Source: Clostridium sp. CAG:1219
GTDB taxonomy: Bacteria > Bacillota > Clostridia > TANB77 > CAG-465
Assembly (NCBI GenBank): GCA_000433335.1
Contig: HF996738.1
Span: forward strand, 12,077-17,716
Length of the DNA stretch: 5,640 nucleotides
Direction of reading: 5' to 3'
Part shown: positions 5,032 to 5,640 of the stretch, piece by piece
Position numbering within the stretch: the first letter of the stretch is position 1
How the letters are laid out: each line of letters opens with the position of its first letter
Notes under the pieces: model-generated
Told to the model about the DNA's origin: nothing
The model's database searches: none
What the model saw: only the letters and a program-made list of their open reading frames with translations
Made by a program: the position numbers and the translations under genes

Positions 5032-5298
5032 TTATTTTTCATTTATTTTCTCAAGCATTTCTTCAAGCGCCTTTGAAAGTTGATCTGGACAAGATGTAAT
5101 TCTAAAGCCACATGGAGTTCCTTTTAATGATGCTATAACATCTTCTGCCCTCATTCCTTTGACTAACTTTGATATGCCAAGGGTGTTACCTGCACAGCCT
5201 CCAACTATTTTTATATCATTAATTATATGTGTTTTATCGTCCATATCAATTAACATTTGTCTTGAACATACACCTTGAGGAGTATATACGTACTTCAT
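5032..5298 (-). CDS. TSCPD-domain protein with four conserved cysteines (TIGR03905 type)
   Basis: An 88-residue protein matching the small four-cysteine TSCPD family known as TIGR03905. Visible landmarks: YTPQGVCSRQ (C11), VGGCAGNTLGISKLVKGM (C35), GTPCGFR (C63) and the name-giving TSCPDQLSKAL (C70). The four cysteines are well placed for a metal-binding site. The same domain occurs at the C-terminus of some B12-dependent ribonucleotide reductases; the role of the free-standing version is, as far as I know, not established. Length is complete for the family. ATG 5298 is preceded by AAGGTG (5304-5309). Only 32 bases, with no terminator or clear promoter, separate it from the upstream gene at 5331, so the two are probably one transcript. 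A terminator follows it. I see no link to the metal operon beyond proximity. Confidence 0.9.
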   Translation of the reverse strand: MKYVYTPQGVCSRQMLIDMDDKTHIINDIKIVGGCAGNTLGISKLVKGMRAEDVIASLKGTPCGFRITSCPDQLSKALEEMLEKINEK

Positions 5299-5330
5299 AC
5301 TTTCACCTTCCCTTAATTTTATATTATGCT

Positions 5331-5640
5331 TTATCTTTCACGTGCAATACTATCAGTCTTACTTCTTGCCTCTTTTATTTTATCATCTATTGAATTTCTC
5401 TCATCGTTTAATTTTCTTTCAACATCTTTACCTGTAACCTCTTCCTGACTTGATATAGCACCAAGACCCATTCTATTATTTCTCTCATTTTTTAAATTTT
5501 GAGTTTTTATTTCCTCAATTTCCCTTCTTGCATCTTCATATATATCGTCTGCCCTTGATGCAGCAGGATCAACAAGTGTTTTTGCAGAAACTAATGCATC
5601 AAGTGCTCTTGAATAATCGCCTTTATACATTGCATCATCA
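5331..5640 (-). CDS. C-terminal part of a charged helical protein, possibly EzrA-like (cut by the window edge)
   Basis: The frame stays open to the right edge, so the Met at 5628-5630 is probably internal and the true start lies outside. The visible 103 codons begin with a TPR-like helical pair (YKGDYSRALDALVSAKTLVDP) followed by acidic and basic helices, and end in a highly charged, coiled-coil-like tail (KLNDERNSIDDKIKEARSK, then ARER). No cysteine, membrane segment or catalytic motif is seen in this part. The pattern of an aromatic-Asp-Tyr segment, an Ala-rich helix and then V-D-P resembles the C-terminal region of EzrA-type septation-ring regulators. About 60 residues follow it here, more than I would expect in EzrA, so this is only a suggestion. 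It is probably co-transcribed with the TSCPD gene 32 bases downstream. Confidence 0.75.
   Translation of the reverse strand, partial: DDAMYKGDYSRALDALVSAKTLVDPAASRADDIYEDARREIEEIKTQNLKNERNNRMGLGAISSQEEVTGKDVERKLNDERNSIDDKIKEARSKTDSIARER

Noticed and set aside
5628..5630. ATG at 5630 as the true start of the right-edge gene
   Set aside because: The frame stays open upstream to the window edge (Asp-Asp-Ala precede the Met), no Shine-Dalgarno is seen in the ten bases available, and the Met falls within a TPR-like helix.

Overview
This window comes from a low-G+C Bacillota genome, most likely a clostridial one. The evidence is the AT-rich sequence, AAAGGA/AGGAGTG-type Shine-Dalgarno sites, near-perfect TTGACA-17-TATAAT promoters, U-tailed hairpin terminators, and the gene families present: DapF, a MutS2-type KOW-Smr protein, a CadC/CadA metal-efflux pair and a four-cysteine TSCPD protein. 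The sequence alone does not allow a genus call.

Layout. At the left edge is the 5' end of dapF (minus strand, lysine and peptidoglycan precursor synthesis). Next come two divergent genes that I do not recognise: a 350-residue protein on the minus strand (261-1313) and a 141-residue acidic protein on the plus strand (1527-1952). Their shared 213-bp intergenic region holds two perfect-consensus promoters. Each is followed by a similar leader: a TAGATA element, a hairpin of different sequence but equivalent position, and an identical 13-base Shine-Dalgarno block. A terminator ends each gene. Then comes a stand-alone plus-strand KOW-Smr gene (2031-2477), equivalent to the last part of MutS2. It converges on a metal-resistance operon through a shared bidirectional terminator.

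The operon (minus strand) is an ArsR/SmtB-family repressor of CadC type (4560-4913) overlapping a Cd/Zn/Pb-type P1B ATPase (2513-4576). One consensus promoter drives it, and a 7-6-7 inverted repeat of SmtB/CadC type lies at the expected transcription start. The expected logic is that the metal-free repressor sits on the start site; metal binding releases it, and the pump exports the metal. Upstream, after a terminator, are a TSCPD-domain protein (5032-5298) and the 3' part of a charged, helical protein running off the right edge (5331-5640), probably co-transcribed.

The block from about 2000 to 4980 looks poorer in G+C than the genes on either side, which suggests separate origin for the metal operon and perhaps the Smr gene. 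No gene-free stretch exceeds 300 bases. I saw no tRNA, rRNA, CRISPR array, transposase or known riboswitch. The most unusual signals are the mirrored promoter-leaders of the divergent pair and the stand-alone KOW-Smr protein with an altered catalytic motif.
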